Positions 27,128 to 36,101 of a stretch of DNA of 64,000 nt are shown here, one piece after another. Source of the DNA: Morinoia aosen (Eukaryota; Arthropoda; Malacostraca; Amphipoda; Talitridae); the NCBI GenBank assembly GCA_030386875.1, contig CM059572.1:37259732-37323731 (forward strand), written 5' to 3'. A program made the position numbers and the translations under genes. The notes beneath the pieces were generated by a model. That model was given only the letters and a program-made list of their open reading frames with translations, made no database searches and was not told where the DNA came from. How positions within the stretch are numbered: position 1 is the stretch's first letter; each line of letters starts with the position of its first letter.

Positions 27128-30100
27128 CTATAAAAAGTAATACATTAGAAGAAGTGTAGCTTATTAAATCAAAACTAATTTTGATAAAAACTACCATTCC
27201 TCAAAGCAGCCTATCTGACTAATTTCATACAGAAGCCTCTGCAGAATCAGTCACATATTAGGTACAAGAGAGAAAACAGCTTCATTTTATCATGTCGAAA
27301 CAAGTAGAGTTCAAAACCTTCATTAATCGAACTACTGTACCAAAGCTAACTTCATTCATATGCCTCTGCTGAACCTCCCCATTTAATGAACAACTCAGCA
27401 AATTAATAAATATATCGTTACTTTGAGTGCCACCTCAATCTTTATACAGCAAATTACCAGGCCAAGTGAATCAACAAATATGCTCGAGGTAAATTCAATT
27501 CAAATCAACCTCAATATAAAATACAAGGCAAAATTTCCGAACAATTTATACTATTGCAGTGATACAGACAACCCAACTAATTTCTGTTAACTTGGTGCAG
27601 TTTTTCTCTACAAAATATTCAGCTCTTACTCAAAACTTGCCTCACTTTAAGGACTTTGGGCATAAAAAAACCTGCCACCTAACCCAGGCGCTAGAACAAC
27701 TTCGGACTTTTGTACCACTTTGCCAGAGTGAATCACTGGCACGTCTGGTCCAAGAACAACAAAATTTTTCAAAACATTGCTGTCATTATTAGAAGTAGAG
27801 CACAAATTCATTGCACAGTACCCGTAGCAAGTCGACCGCTTTTGTTGCCATGGAAGGGTTGTAGAAAAATATTTTGACGAAATGCTCTTCTTTGCTGTGG
27901 TAGCCATACAGGGGACTGCAAGACAAAGCAACATTAATGGGCAAGAAATAGTGGATTTGTATTTATACCTCATGAGCACAATGAAGACAGAGATGATACA
28001 TTAATAAAAGAGGTATATTTGAAATGATAAAAATGAAAACAGCCAACATAAAAAAAATATATTGATGGTCCATTTTAGTATAGATTCATAAATACTGTGA
28101 TGAACAAAAAATGAAGAACTACCATAAAGAATGAAACAGTGTATCACATTATTATAGGTGTAATCAAGAGAGAAAGGAGGAAGACACAGAAACAGCAAGA
28201 TTGAAATAAGTTTATAAAAGACAAAAATTTATTTAGATGCCATCTCTATTTTATTTTCCCATCAATGCAGATATTTACTATTATTTAGCAATAAATAATT
28301 CGTGGTATTATGAATGGGTTGGATTTCCCAGAGTGAGTCATATTATCCTGGGTAACATACAAATGCTGTAAGACATATATGATGTTTATTCAACCACATG
28401 TCAAAATATTTCCAGCCAACGATTCAAAAATGATAGCAAAAGACATTTTTGGACTGTTGGCTTCATTGCCTAGGAAAAAGATACAATTCACATGAAACCA
28501 CAACATGATGTGATAAAGATACAAAGCTAAATTCAATCAAAGGCTAAATTGGGACGTGAAATTCAAGCCTGAGCAGTCATACATAATACTGGTTCTGCTT
28601 TAGTCAGCAGGACTTGGACACCTTAAAAAAGATTAACTCATAACAGTTCAAATAGCAGTCCGAGAACATGCTCTTGGATGCAAATGCATACCTGCCCGAG
28701 ACGTGTTTGATGGAATAAACGTGCTGTGTAGTGGAATTGGTTCGACCCAGCGATGCGTTGATTGCTTTGTCAAGGCCAAGAGCAATGGCATGAAGGGGAT
28801 GATTTCCTTTGTGTTGCACTAAAATGTAAGGGAAGACTCCATGGACGTGCACACAGCAACTTTGACCTGAGCAAAAAACATCAATAGATTATACAATGTG
28901 TGTATGGACTAATGGAAGAATAACATTCTATAATTATATCAAATCAACAGCTTTAGTGTACACCAATAACTGCAACTGTCTGTATCAGCAACATCCTTAA
29001 ATATTCTGGTCTATGGAAAAAAGTGCAAAATGCTGTCCAGCAATAGCAATATGAATCCACAAAATAAAAAACCTGCCATAAATTTCATACATTAGTCAAG
29101 AGAACAGCTCTTCATCAACTAGAAAACTACACAAAACCCCACACACCAAATAATTCAGACACAACCAGAGCCAAATTTGTAGGAGCCGACTTGCCTGGAT
29201 CAACAAATGCATTGCCTGAGAGTCAGACTTGAGTGAGGCTTGGTACACTTCATCTAAGCTCCAATTTCTATTCCAATTGCCAAAATTACCAGATGAATTG
29301 AGCCTAAATACCTTATTTAATTTAAAGTTGAAACTCTTGAAAATTTAACAAGTATCTGTAGGTATGATAGACTACATTTTAGATGGGTAATATCTTGAGA
29401 ATTGTGATTATGAACATGGTTATTTTTCTCTAGAGGTTTGTACTGCACAAAAAAACAAACCTATGAAAGCAACTGTAATAAAGAATTCACCAAGTGTGTG
29501 TGCAATAATTATTGCAATTTAAATGACTCAACTCAAAAATGTGTATACTTCAATAACCTAACTTGAGAAAAACATCCCTGTACCTAATGAATGCTACAAA
29601 ATATAAAATCAATACAGCTTAATACTGAACATACAGAAATATCTTTTATTTTCAACTTAATTTCCCCATATTGTAGGTCAGTTATTTCAACTAAAAAGCC
29701 ATATGATTATTTCACCATAGCCAACTATCAGAAACACCAGTTTTAAATTTATTGTTGCAACTCCGGTTTAGAAAACCTTTTTCATTGTCAATGACCCAAA
29801 ATCTTTTCCCCATGACAGATGAATTCAGCAACCCTCGTATAAATAGGTCATCGCACAAACATCTCTCCACTGTTGCATAACGTGAAAGTCATAACTTTCA
29901 TATTCAACACTGCATTCACACAAAACAAAGGCTCTGAAAAACTCATAGAATAGCCAAAGTTACATTCTAGAACCCTCAATGATAAGTGAAAGAGTGAAGT
30001 AGAAATGATCCCTTTACTACCTATATATTTTACACTCAAATCAACACACGAAAGATTTTTATAACACCTTTTCTATGCTGTTGAAAACGGTTTCTTCATT

Positions 30101-30964
30101 GTATTCAAAGAACACTAGGAGTATTTTAGATCAAAAAAGTCCATCATGCCAGTGAGTATCACCGTCTTTGCTGATTTTCTGGTATTCGTTTCTTAATCAA
30201 CTTAAAAAATTTTTATTTTACCATGGAAAAAACAAAATGAAGAGTTGACAAAAAGGGTTAGCAGAAAGATACCATAATTCATTCCTTATACGAGTGGCCA
30301 AATATTTGCATAAGATATATTAATCACACATCATAAGGTTACAGAAAAGCAGTTACCATATAAAACCCAGAGCTACAGAACTCCCTTAAACCCTCCCTCT
30401 CCACCACAGCCATGGTACTATATCTAGTAGAAATTCCATACCTACAAATGATGTCACTTGCAAAATGTCCCACAGCAAGCCCCCTTCTGATCATTCAATG
30501 CACCACATTTATCTCACACAGCATTGAATAGCAACTCCTAATTTACTTAACATGAATATGAAGTTACATTCACCCTACACTTGAAGACACCCGAATATGA
30601 GTGGCCGCACACACTCACTTCCCTACTCACCATGAGGAGTGGAACCAAATATTTGAATAATTGGTACTCTGGAGACAGGGCTTCCTCGGAAGGTAGATGT
30701 GGTGGGATCCAAACCCTCCACAGGGAATGCCATGTAGTGCTCCATCTTGACAATGCGAGTGGAAAAGCATTTCTGTTCGCTGGAAGATACCCTCTCCAGC
30801 ATTTTGGGCAACATGCTTGTTATTGCGTTACATGTTTCTGCTTTGGATTTACCAGCTAAATATTTACTGACTCTAGGATTCAATCTAGGAACACATGAGT
30901 CCCAGTTAAAGCTTGGGACGCGTGGCGTCTCATCGGACACGCCTTGTGATGCTGGAGTAGGCAT
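1..30964 (-). CDS. REV3L: REV3L, DNA polymerase zeta catalytic subunit, 5' part (12 exons, 3' end beyond window)
   Basis: Catalytic subunit of the translesion polymerase zeta, which extends primers past lesions in the nucleus together with REV7. Coding exons (high to low coordinate): 30964-30631, 28866-28692, 27915-27822, 26299-26170, 24891-24791, 22815-22677, 21255-20996, 20280-20137, 19480-19360, 16590-16449, 16107-14611, 13805-1. Every intron has GT/AG borders and every junction phase agrees, giving one frame of about 5647 codons. Identification rests on the N-terminal family-B region: FSTRIVKMEHYMAFP, PIIQIFGSTPHGQ, CCVHVHGVFPYILV, STTQHVYSIK, LYGYHSKEEHFVKIFFYNP, VPYKLKFMMDYNLHGMNL, CELEVDVQAEEILN and NPGLSYIWEDE are close counterparts of human REV3L segments in the same order. 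The exonuclease and polymerase domains and the C-terminal Fe-S/POLD-binding domain are not in the window. The length is extreme for the family. No promoter was identified. Confidence 0.95.
1880..1912 (-). other. REV3L: AT-hook-like motif in REV3L linker
   Basis: The giant exon encodes VKKKRGRPKKN, a GRP core flanked by lysines, as in AT-hook minor-groove binders. A run of PVESKK/PVECKK repeats (near 1487-1545) and a Lys cluster (near 970-1015) lie on the C-terminal side. It may help DNA binding or nuclear import. Confidence 0.7.
6040..6445 (-). other. REV3L: Charged helical / coiled-coil segment in REV3L
   Basis: About 135 residues of Glu/Arg/Lys/Gln-rich sequence (for example ERIAEQKRADANLLRERAIE, LRRLEELEKRRKEMQRREKF and MQQEAEHRRLFEARQREAMF), with no proline over long stretches. 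It looks like a single long charged helix or coiled coil inside an otherwise disordered linker. I know of no equivalent in human REV3L. Confidence 0.75.
9410..10632 (-). other. REV3L: Array of eight SPxPxTP-type motifs; six fit the REV7-binding consensus
   Basis: Within the giant exon I read, in protein order: LMSPLPPTP, LLSPIPPTP, LMSPFPATP, KIPSPVPPT, PMSPIPRTP, IMSPLPQTP, IVSPIGSTP and IFSPPAESP. Several are followed by xHL. Human REV3L binds REV7 through two sites of the form two hydrophobics-x-P-x-x-x-(p/a)-P (ILKPLMSPP and IVMPCKCAP). Six of the eight motifs here fit that spacing with Thr or Ser at the eighth position. The same residues form SP and TP sites, so proline-directed phosphorylation is an alternative or additional role. 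Confidence 0.6.
12690..12895 (-). repeat. REV3L: Arg-Ala-Ser-rich degenerate coding repeat in REV3L
   Basis: Degenerate units of about 15 bp encode runs such as SRASSSRGSASRSSTSRASA and then APRKSAPRTPTRITVPRTP. It resembles an SR-type basic tract. Codons for Ser, Ala, Thr and Arg are interleaved, so it is a slippage-prone tract kept in frame. Confidence 0.9.
13161..13487 (-). repeat. REV3L: 33-bp coding minisatellite, 10 units, in REV3L
   Basis: Ten head-to-tail units lie inside the giant exon. Nine are 33 bp and one is 30 bp. Each encodes a version of SRNSSVEVNRP. All length changes are multiples of three, so the frame is kept. Units near the protein N-terminal side are the most alike; those at the other end vary (SPVEANRP, SPIEANRP). 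The opposite strand is also open here, which is a by-product of the repeat. Confidence 0.95.
13806..14610. other. REV3L intron 11
   Basis: 805 bp between two long coding exons. The short open frame at 14089-14358 has no recognisable product. I see no repeat or RNA gene. Confidence 0.8.
14611..16107 (-). CDS. REV3L: REV3L exon 11 (Pro/Arg/Gln-rich disordered segment)
   Basis: Residues 547-1046, about 500 residues without a recognisable fold. It opens with QDVELHDLEDVIQQ. A cysteine cluster (ISCCDRLDCDCSDGFSDVSS) follows, then a long RGRFPP/PRPMRH Pro-, Arg-, His- and Gln-rich tract, and an acidic tail. The acceptor is TTTTTATTTCCAG and the donor CGAAG/GTATGT. The few codons read past the donor before a stop are intron. 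The CxxxxCDC cluster is unusual in an otherwise Cys-poor linker. Confidence 0.9.
16449..16590 (-). CDS. REV3L: REV3L exon 10
   Basis: Residues 500-547. It is acidic, then VSVIMSQPVWLTEGAEPG, resembling human ELSLVMSQRWD. The acceptor is CTTTGCTGCAG and the donor CACA/GTGAGT. The split codon joins exon 11 in frame. Confidence 0.88.
17142..17797 (+). mobile_element. 5'-truncated non-LTR retrotransposon, 3' end (RT C-terminal tail)
   Basis: Lies in REV3L intron 9, antisense to the gene. The frame to the stop at 17520-17522 encodes the family-typical tail: AERRKLDVFEMKCLRSMYGV, TRRDRIRNELVREQTGVI, RVLGWFGHVERMNVERL and RGRPRMSWMDGVRRALYERG. This is the region after the reverse transcriptase in RTE-like and related arthropod LINEs. 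It is followed by about 270 bp of 3' region ending in a short TATGTATGTA-type tail. The endonuclease and RT are absent, as in a usual truncated insertion. Confidence 0.88.
17798..19359. other. Rest of REV3L intron 9
   Basis: About 1.5 kb of AT-rich intron between the LINE fragment and exon 9. Small frames such as 17880-18218 show no family signature. A short C-run lies near 18728. I see nothing else. Confidence 0.7.
19360..19480 (-). CDS. REV3L: REV3L exon 9
   Basis: Residues 460-500, an acidic stretch beginning SEHEQLQEVEEEEAAVASSY and ending SFSQLDASLP. It roughly corresponds to the acidic segment before the MSQRW motif of human REV3L. The acceptor is GATCTACAG and the donor CCAA/GTGAGT. 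Confidence 0.82.
19856..20128 (-). repeat. Intronic minisatellite beside the exon 8 donor
   Basis: Imperfect tandem units of about 23-32 bp (plus strand GGCAGAGAGAGGCAGTGAAC with variable spacers) start within about 10 bp of the exon 8 donor and run into the intron. On the transcribed strand this is a pyrimidine-rich CTGCCTCTCTCTGCC tract. Confidence 0.9.
20137..20280 (-). CDS. REV3L: REV3L exon 8
   Basis: Residues 412-459, beginning SRRQHEIKFLSGDDGDVV and ending Pro/Ala/Leu-rich. The acceptor is CTTTATGCAG and the donor GCTGCG/GTGAGT. It is phase 0 on both sides, so it could be skipped without breaking the frame. An open frame continues about 140 codons past the donor through a GGCAGAGAGA-type repeat; I treat that as read-through. 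Confidence 0.82.
20996..21255 (-). CDS. REV3L: REV3L exon 7
   Basis: Residues 325-411. The opening GGVSSNPGLSYIWEDELERR matches human IGGNPGLQAIWEDEKQRRR. An acidic and Pro-rich stretch follows (SSPLPSSISDLLPPDSPPRP), then SQRYFMQLAKAVIQ. The acceptor is TTGTTCCAG and the donor ATCCAG/GTGAAT. Confidence 0.93.
21747..21828 (+). repeat. Dispersed repeat, copy 1 (shared with 50369-50441)
   Basis: In REV3L intron 6. About 75 bp, from TCTAAAATAACTCCATCATT to AAATCGCTACACG, match 50369-50441 with few changes. It is probably a MITE end; the rest of the element is not clear. Confidence 0.7.
22677..22815 (-). CDS. REV3L: REV3L exon 6
   Basis: Residues 279-325. It contains RQASCELEVDVQAEEILN, matching human STCELEVDAVAADILNRL. 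The acceptor is TGTTGGCGACAG, which has few pyrimidines, and the donor is GCAG/GTGCGT. The acceptor side is the first unit of a 41-bp minisatellite that continues into the intron (22805-23108). Confidence 0.92.
22805..23108 (-). repeat. 41-bp minisatellite spanning the exon 6 acceptor
   Basis: About seven imperfect units of roughly 41 bp (plus-strand core CCAACACAGGTTAGTTAATT, then CCACACTGATGATG). The first unit contains the real splice acceptor and the first bases of exon 6. The intronic units therefore carry acceptor-like relatives of GGCGACAG/GCATC. Confidence 0.9.
23150..24312 (+). repeat. Pair of similar ~85-bp segments in REV3L intron 5
   Basis: 23150-23240 and 24222-24312 share CATCAGGTTGTCA/TATCAGGTTGTCA, then CAGAATGAGGAAGGAAC/CATAATGAGAAAGGAAC, in the same orientation. 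They are probably two decayed copies of one element. Between them I see no exon or RNA gene. Confidence 0.55.
24791..24891 (-). CDS. REV3L: REV3L exon 5
   Basis: Residues 245-278, beginning GRPVGVPDLGEDQEPKPNLW. It is weakly conserved, lying between the DYNLxGMNL block and the CELEVD block. The acceptor is TGTTCGACAG and the donor CAGCAG/GTGAGG. It is supported mainly by matching phases on both sides. Confidence 0.85.
24892..26169. other. REV3L intron 4
   Basis: About 1.3 kb. A segment near 25400-25480 (CAGTCAGTCACGCC, then TGAAAATCCTTTCAGTGACC) resembles one near 53480-53545 (CAGTCACTGCAG, then TGAAAATCCCCTCAGTGACC), so it may be a small dispersed element. I see nothing else. Confidence 0.5.
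26170..26299 (-). CDS. REV3L: REV3L exon 4
   Basis: Residues 202-245, containing HPLECHVPYKLKFMMDYNLH followed by GMNLMHASSPRFRKG. This is one of the most diagnostic REV3 segments (human HIPYLLQLFIDYNLYGMNLINLAAVKFRK). The acceptor is CTCGTGCAG and the donor AAGG/GTATGT. Confidence 0.95.
26725..27065 (+). repeat. Dispersed repeat family R1, copy in REV3L intron 3
   Basis: About 340 bp, near-identical in reverse orientation to 48435-48790. Shared landmarks include the ATACAACTATTGTATCTATG end, TTACGGACCATCTTTTTTCG, CACTGCTGTCCCGTTTTTCA and AAATGGTGCCTTCCTC. No coding capacity was seen. It has no clear terminal inverted repeat, so its class is open. Confidence 0.8.
27070..27126 (+). repeat. 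(TAA)n microsatellite
   Basis: About 19 uninterrupted TAA/AAT units directly after the R1 repeat copy, as expected for an A-rich tail that expanded. Confidence 0.97.
27822..27915 (-). CDS. REV3L: REV3L exon 3
   Basis: Residues 170-201 (SPLYGYHSKEEHFVKIFFYN, then PSMATKAVDLLR), matching the YGYHEKERHFMKIYLYNP region of human REV3L. The acceptor is TTTGTCTTGCAG and the donor CGG/GTACTG. It ends in phase 0. Reading past the donor gives an unrelated tail that should not be annotated. Confidence 0.93.
28692..28866 (-). CDS. REV3L: REV3L exon 2
   Basis: Residues 112-170, encoding GQSCCVHVHGVFPYILV and ALGLDKAINASLG...STTQHVYSIKHVSG. This aligns with the human REV3L stretch around CLHLHGIFPYLYV and the following helix. 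The acceptor is TTTTTTGCTCAG and the donor CAG/GTATGC. The codon split with exon 1 (G + GT) restores the conserved Gly-Gln. Confidence 0.93.
30631..30964 (-). CDS. REV3L: REV3L exon 1 (start codon and N-terminal domain)
   Basis: Residues 1-111. The ATG at 30964 is the first in the frame, with an in-frame TAG a few codons upstream, so I take it as the start. The REV3 signature (CFSTRIVKMEHYMAFPVEG, then VPIIQIFGSTPHG) begins only at about residue 66. Human REV3L starts at the equivalent of this FSxRIV, so about 65 residues are extra. The donor is CATG/GTGAGT. An alternative is that a further upstream 5' exon splices into an AG just before the signature (for example at TCTTCCAG), which would make the extension untranslated. 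A later in-frame Met (MLPKMLERV) is also possible. Confidence 0.85.
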
Positions 30965-31004
30965 TGTGCAGATTTGTAATAAAGTACACTATTTCAATAA
31001 ATAG

Positions 31005-31994
31005 AACAGTAAAATGTAAAATCAATTCAACAGCAACTGTTTTTACAACAATTTTACATTATGTTTTAAAAGCAGATACCTTCAGAAGGTTTGGCTAGTT
31101 CTTAACAGTAACTTTGTACTTTTTCAGGCAAAAAGAGATGCACTTCATTTCACAAGTGATGCAAGGGCATCTTTGTTCCCAATTCTGTTGCACTTCAACG
31201 CTAAGCTTTCAACCACTTCACAAAGTATGGCACAAGGTAGGCACTGAGACATTCAATTGCTAAAGGCAAGTTCATAAAAGTGCAACAAATAAAATTGTGC
31301 AAGTTCAGGTGTCCACTGAAATAACTTCTTCAATAAAATTCAATTGAATATGCAGGCAATTTTGTAGGTCGAATTTTGAAAATATTTGTAAATATCTGGA
31401 ACATAAAAAAATGCATTATCCACATAACTGAAAACAATACATATATTTGTAAACAAATTTAAAATATAAGACACACATGGTAAGTAAGTAAAATACTTGA
31501 GAAACAGTCGATACATTGCCCACAAAATGCCAAATCCCCACGCACAAGCAAAGGCAACAATAGCTCAGAGGACTCTCAAAAAAGTACAACACTACCAGCC
31601 TGATCTCCAAACTCCCACACAGTCAGAAAAACAGAAATATTTCATGCAAAATCCCCACAGTTCTACCTGGTTTACTCTTGTCATGTAGTTGTGCAGTTCC
31701 TCACAGACTAATACTTCTCAACTAATACTTCTCAGAGGCTAGCAGTGAAGCTAGGTTTTGGGCTGCAGCCAATAATTAGGAATTGTCTCCTGACATTCAC
31801 TCCTCCTTAGTCTTCTCCAATGCATGTTCAACTGGACCACCAATGTCTCTCCCAACGCTCATCATACTCCATTTATCCAACATATGCTTGGTCATTGACC
31901 AATGTACATCAACTAAATGAATTTTACAGTGTCATACAAGTCTTATCAGCTACATTGGTCTCAAATCGAGTATGTTACATCATAAAACTCTTGG
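31005..31994. other. Region upstream of the REV3L start codon
   Basis: About 1 kb upstream of the inferred start. It should hold the 5' UTR and perhaps the promoter, but I could not place a TATA box, initiator or non-coding first exon. A 13-bp direct repeat (CTAATACTTCTCA twice) is near 31709. Confidence 0.5.
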
Positions 31995-32225
31995 TGTGTT
32001 AATTTATTGATATATTTATTTGGTCTCTGCATCTTAAGAGGCGCCGTATCTGTGATACAAGTTCCACCAGTACACAAGTACAAGAATATTTCAATCACAG
32101 GTACTATTAGGATGAATACTTTTGTTTGTCATCTACTTCTGGAAGATTCATTTGAGCAAAATATTGAATTTGAAAGTATGTTTTTTTAGATGGGCTGTGC
32201 ATTCTATGTAGTAACAAATAACAAG
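31995..32225 (+). mobile_element. Fragment of the hAT-like element at 36102-38770
   Basis: About 230 bp match the inner part of that element's left arm (36530-36790): GTGATACAAGTTCCACCAGT, then GGTACTATTAGGATGAATAC, then GAAGATTCATTTGAGCAAAA. It has no terminal repeats, so it is a relic. Confidence 0.75.
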
Positions 32226-32676
32226 CTTAGAGCTAAAGATCTAATTGAAAAACCACCTACCATACTCGACAAACTTGCATCCTCATCCCTACACAGCACA
32301 AGCGCATTTATACGCATGAAGAGCAACATTGAAATGTCTGATGCTGATTAAAGACTAACAAGGTCCACACAGGTACTTATAAATTAACTGTAAATGTTTT
32401 TTTTTTTAATTTACAGAATTGTAAATGTGCAAGTGTAATTAGATATGAAAGTAACAGTTAAACTGCATTCCTACATTCTTATTTCTTCAAGAAATCATTT
32501 ATGAAATATAAAACTGTTGCTGAAAACACTAAAGCAACACATTCTCTGTAGGCACCAAATAATTTAGAACCTTGCTGATCCATAGATCACTATTAAAAGC
32601 TCTTGAGATTTACTCCCATTCACACTTGATATACAGGGTCTGACAATAAATAGAACACAACATGTAAATTATATAC

Positions 32677-33616
32677 AGTGGTACCTCAAAATACGAGTTT
32701 AATCCGTTCCAGAACCGAGCTTGTAAGTCAATCAGCTCGTATCTCAATCGAATTTCTGCCATTTAAAATAACTGAATTCAATTTATTTCATTCCAGACCT
32801 ATGAAAATTCCCCAAACAGCAAAATCTTAGATATATGTATCAGCTGCTTTCACATCCGCACTCACAGCTTCGCCATACCTCATCCCTGAATGGATGCCAG
32901 TTCTCTTCTTAAAATTATCAAACCAGCCATAGCTTGCCTTAAATGCTTCTTCTGATGCCTCTTTAGAAGTTGATGCTTCTTTCTTCACTAAATCGGCATA
33001 AATATTCCGTGCCTTCTAGTATATTACCGTCTCCATCACTGTTTCTCCTGCCACCTTCTTCTCTTTCACCCACACGAGAAGTTTCTTCATTTCCTCGTGG
33101 ACATTTGTCCTTAATTGGAAACGAATTGTGGTTCCTTTTGCTAGTGTTGCACTCTTCATGACATCCTTCTGCTTCAATATTGTACAAATTGTCAATGTAC
33201 TACGGTCATAGATTTTTGCGAGTTCAATCACTCGTACGCCATGGTCATGTGTTTCCATTATTTCTTGCTTTAGTTCTATCCACATCGTCCTCTTCTTCCT
33301 GTCACTATTGTCCTTAGCACTCACTTTCTTTGGCCCCATGGTAACACACAAAAAAGTTCAGTAATCACGCAAAAATAAAGCAAAAAATAGTACAGCGCAC
33401 AAGATGCACTTTGACTCAAGCGGTTACCACGTGCGACTGAGCAAGAGATGCTCGACCATGCATGCCAACTGGCGGGACGCTCCGGAAACACTGCTCGTAT
33501 CTCAGATTTAGGCTCGTATCTTGAACGAAAATATGGCCCGAGCTCCGGCTCGTATCTCAAAAAACTCGTATGCTAAGCTACTCGTATGCTAAGCTGCTCA
33601 CATCTCTAGGTACCGC
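32677..33616 (-). mobile_element. Tigger/pogo-like (Tc1/mariner superfamily) element, internally deleted
   Basis: Terminal inverted repeats start CAGTGGTACCTCAAAATACG on the left and CAGCGGTACCTAGAGATGTG when read inward from the right, both flanked by TA. The minus-strand frame from 33336 encodes the N-terminal part of a Tigger-type transposase with a CENP-B-like helix-turn-helix: MGPKKVSAKDNSDRKKRTM, VIELAKIYDRSTLTICTILK, and HEEMKKLLVWVKEKKVAGET. A stop near 33016 is followed in the same frame by ARNIYADLVKKEAS and KASYGWFDNFKKRTGIHSG. The DDE catalytic part is deleted, so it is non-autonomous. Confidence 0.9.
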
Positions 33617-33620
33617 TGTA

Positions 33621-34444
33621 ATTCAAAAACTATTAGCTGCATTTTGGTTTAGTTTCAACCATAATCTTCATTGAGCATTTTCAAAAAATGGTGTATATTT
33701 TGATAAAATATCTTTAAATATTTCTACCAGTATTTACCCAACTCAAGGCCCTTGGAAACATGTTTACCCTGGAAAGTTGTCCAAAAAATTTTCCTTTATT
33801 ACAATTTTAGAAAGATTAGCAACATTGTTGTATATGTGATCCAAATATCAGATGAAGAATGATCATTTTTTTTGGTTCACTGAATTTTTTATTGATTCTG
33901 TCTTTCAATTCTTCTTTTAGAGTGAAGAGCAAGTTTTTTTTTTCTTTTACATCTCTGTGGTAGAGTTAGCCAACAACACACATTAGCAAAGGTGTAGAAA
34001 ATTACTGCAACACATCATAGGTATTTGAACCATTTCATAAGCAACAGTGTTCAGAAATTAAGGTTGGTTAGCTTTGGCCATAAACAAGAAAGCTCAAAAC
34101 CCCAACATTGTGATACTTGGGGCACACTCCGTAGCCTGGTTCTGCACAAGGCAAACACGAGGTATTATCTTGTGTAACAATGCGCTTCACAGAGCACATA
34201 AAAAGTTTATATTTTCATTCATTTCTGGCGATTTTCTAGGGCATCATTAAACCCAACAATTCATTTTTCTTAGTAAGACCATGAGCTTTGAAACTTGACA
34301 TTTTTTTATTATTTCATGATACCCAAGTCTCTTTTTGCATTTTTGCTGCAAGAAGAAAGAAAACACTAAATAATGAAAAATATTTCCAAATGTAAGTTCA
34401 CTTATGGTTTATGACCTCAACAAAATTCTAAGCCACCATTAAAT
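33621..34444. other. AT-rich intergenic stretch
   Basis: No gene, RNA gene or clear repeat seen. Confidence 0.6.
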
Positions 34445-34667
34445 TTAACACATTCCCTGCGAAGGGACCAACCGGTGGTCCCAGGTGATTTTCAAAGTGC
34501 TGCTGACCCTGCTGCAGTCACTAACTTGTTTATAAATACTTAATGAAAGCTAAATAAAAGCCCAATCCAGTTTATGTTTGCTATTTTCAAAGCAGATTAC
34601 TACAATTGAATTTAAATTCAAATTGAATATTGAACTTCAGTTTAACCCATCGCAGTTAACGTGTTAA
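34445..34667 (+). mobile_element. piggyBac-like MITE
   Basis: TTAA duplications at 34445-34448 and 34664-34667 flank imperfect terminal repeats: CACATTCCCTGCGAAGGG on the left, and CACGTTAACTGCGATGGG when the right end is read inward. A CCGGTGGTCCC block lies next to the left end. TTAA target sites and CAC-start ends are typical of piggyBac. There is no transposase. Confidence 0.65.
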
Positions 34668-34779
34668 CATAACGTGTTCTTAATAAGATAAGATAATTCC
34701 GATACTTGAATTTGAAAACATTCAATTGTTTTGTAAAAGAAGCAAGAAAATATGGATTTACACTACAGCAATACAAATG

Positions 34780-35540
34780 GATCAATATTGAATAAGATGT
34801 CGACACTTTTAATAATTTCGTTGCCAGAATTAAGTAATATGGTAGATTTGACGACGATTTACAGGAATGACGTTGTGCTCGTAAATGCTCAGTTTTTGAG
34901 ACATAGCATAAATAACGTTCAGGTAAGAATACCATTAACAGCAGTTCCGATATGGCTCTTCCGGTGTACATATGGCGGATCCAGAACATAAGCTGTCACT
35001 TTGGCGGAAAAAAGCCATCGGTGCTGATATGGTCAAGTTAAGTTATTTTAGGTTTACTTGGGTTAGTTTATTTAACTAATTTAACTTTACCTAATATAAG
35101 TTCAGCTTTTGTTAAGTCAATACTGTATTTCAGCTTATTTATGTGTGTTTGTTCAATTTTATATATGATGTTCCTATTGCTTCAAAGTTAAATATCTCAA
35201 AAACTAAGCATTTGCAAGCACAATGTCATTCATGTTTAATGTCTTGAATGTTTCTAATACCTAAATTTTGTAATGAAATTATAAAAGTTGTTGACAACAT
35301 TCAATTCAATATTACCTTATACAGCGGGAGCCATACCAAAATATTGGTATGCAAAATTGCAAAATAGCAGAACTGCCATTAATGCTATTCTTAACTGAAA
35401 GTTATTTATGCTATATTTTAAAAACTAAGCATTTGTGAGCACAATGTCATTCATGTTTAACGTCTTAAAATATTTCCGATTACCTAAATTTCATAATGAA
35501 ATTATGAAAGTCATTCACAACGTTTAATTCAATATTGACC
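34780..35540 (+). mobile_element. Foldback MITE family F1, copy 1 (761 bp)
   Basis: The ends GATCAATATTGAATAAGATG and (inverted) GGTCAATATTGAATTAAACG are flanked by near-identical 8-bp duplications, TACAAATG and TATAAATG. The right arm is partly duplicated inside (around 35180-35322 and 35400-35540). The centre holds GCAGTTCCGATATGGCTCTT, shared with copy 2. The 8-bp duplication points to the hAT superfamily. Confidence 0.8.
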
Positions 35541-36101
35541 TATAAATGGACCATTTCAAATTATATCTACCAGCATTTCATCTTCGACTGTAACTGGAGC
35601 CTCAGTGGTTCACTGTACAGTTGTGAAAAATTTTGTGGATGTTAGATGTCATATCTGCATCTACTTGTATTAAAAAATATAAAAAATAGACAATTAGGAA
35701 ATAGAGAATACCCTTGAATCATTTGCTTAGAAAACTGACACTACCCAAGAACATCTCTAATAGCATCTAGAGGAACCCATTATGAAGCTCTTATTGTCAA
35801 AAATGCCCTTCTATTCTGCACCACCTCATACTTATCAAAAACTTGGTAAATGTTGAGGAAAAAACCGTAATCGATTTTTCACTTTTCGGTGCCAAAACAT
35901 AGGTAATTAAATCTAAATAAACAATTTTTCTTCTATGCACTTTCGTGGCAAATGAGTATTTAACGAGTTATAGCGGTAAATTACTGACCGCAACTTTAGT
36001 GTTTGCAGCGGAAAGTAATTCATCGAGTGCGTCAGATGGCAACACTGCAATGGACTCTCCCTTCCAAGTCCGACGCTCTTGAATGATTGAGTTGGCACAA
36101 G

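Noticed and set aside
26929..27159. Poly-Asn open frame
   Set aside because: Translation of the (TAA)n microsatellite.
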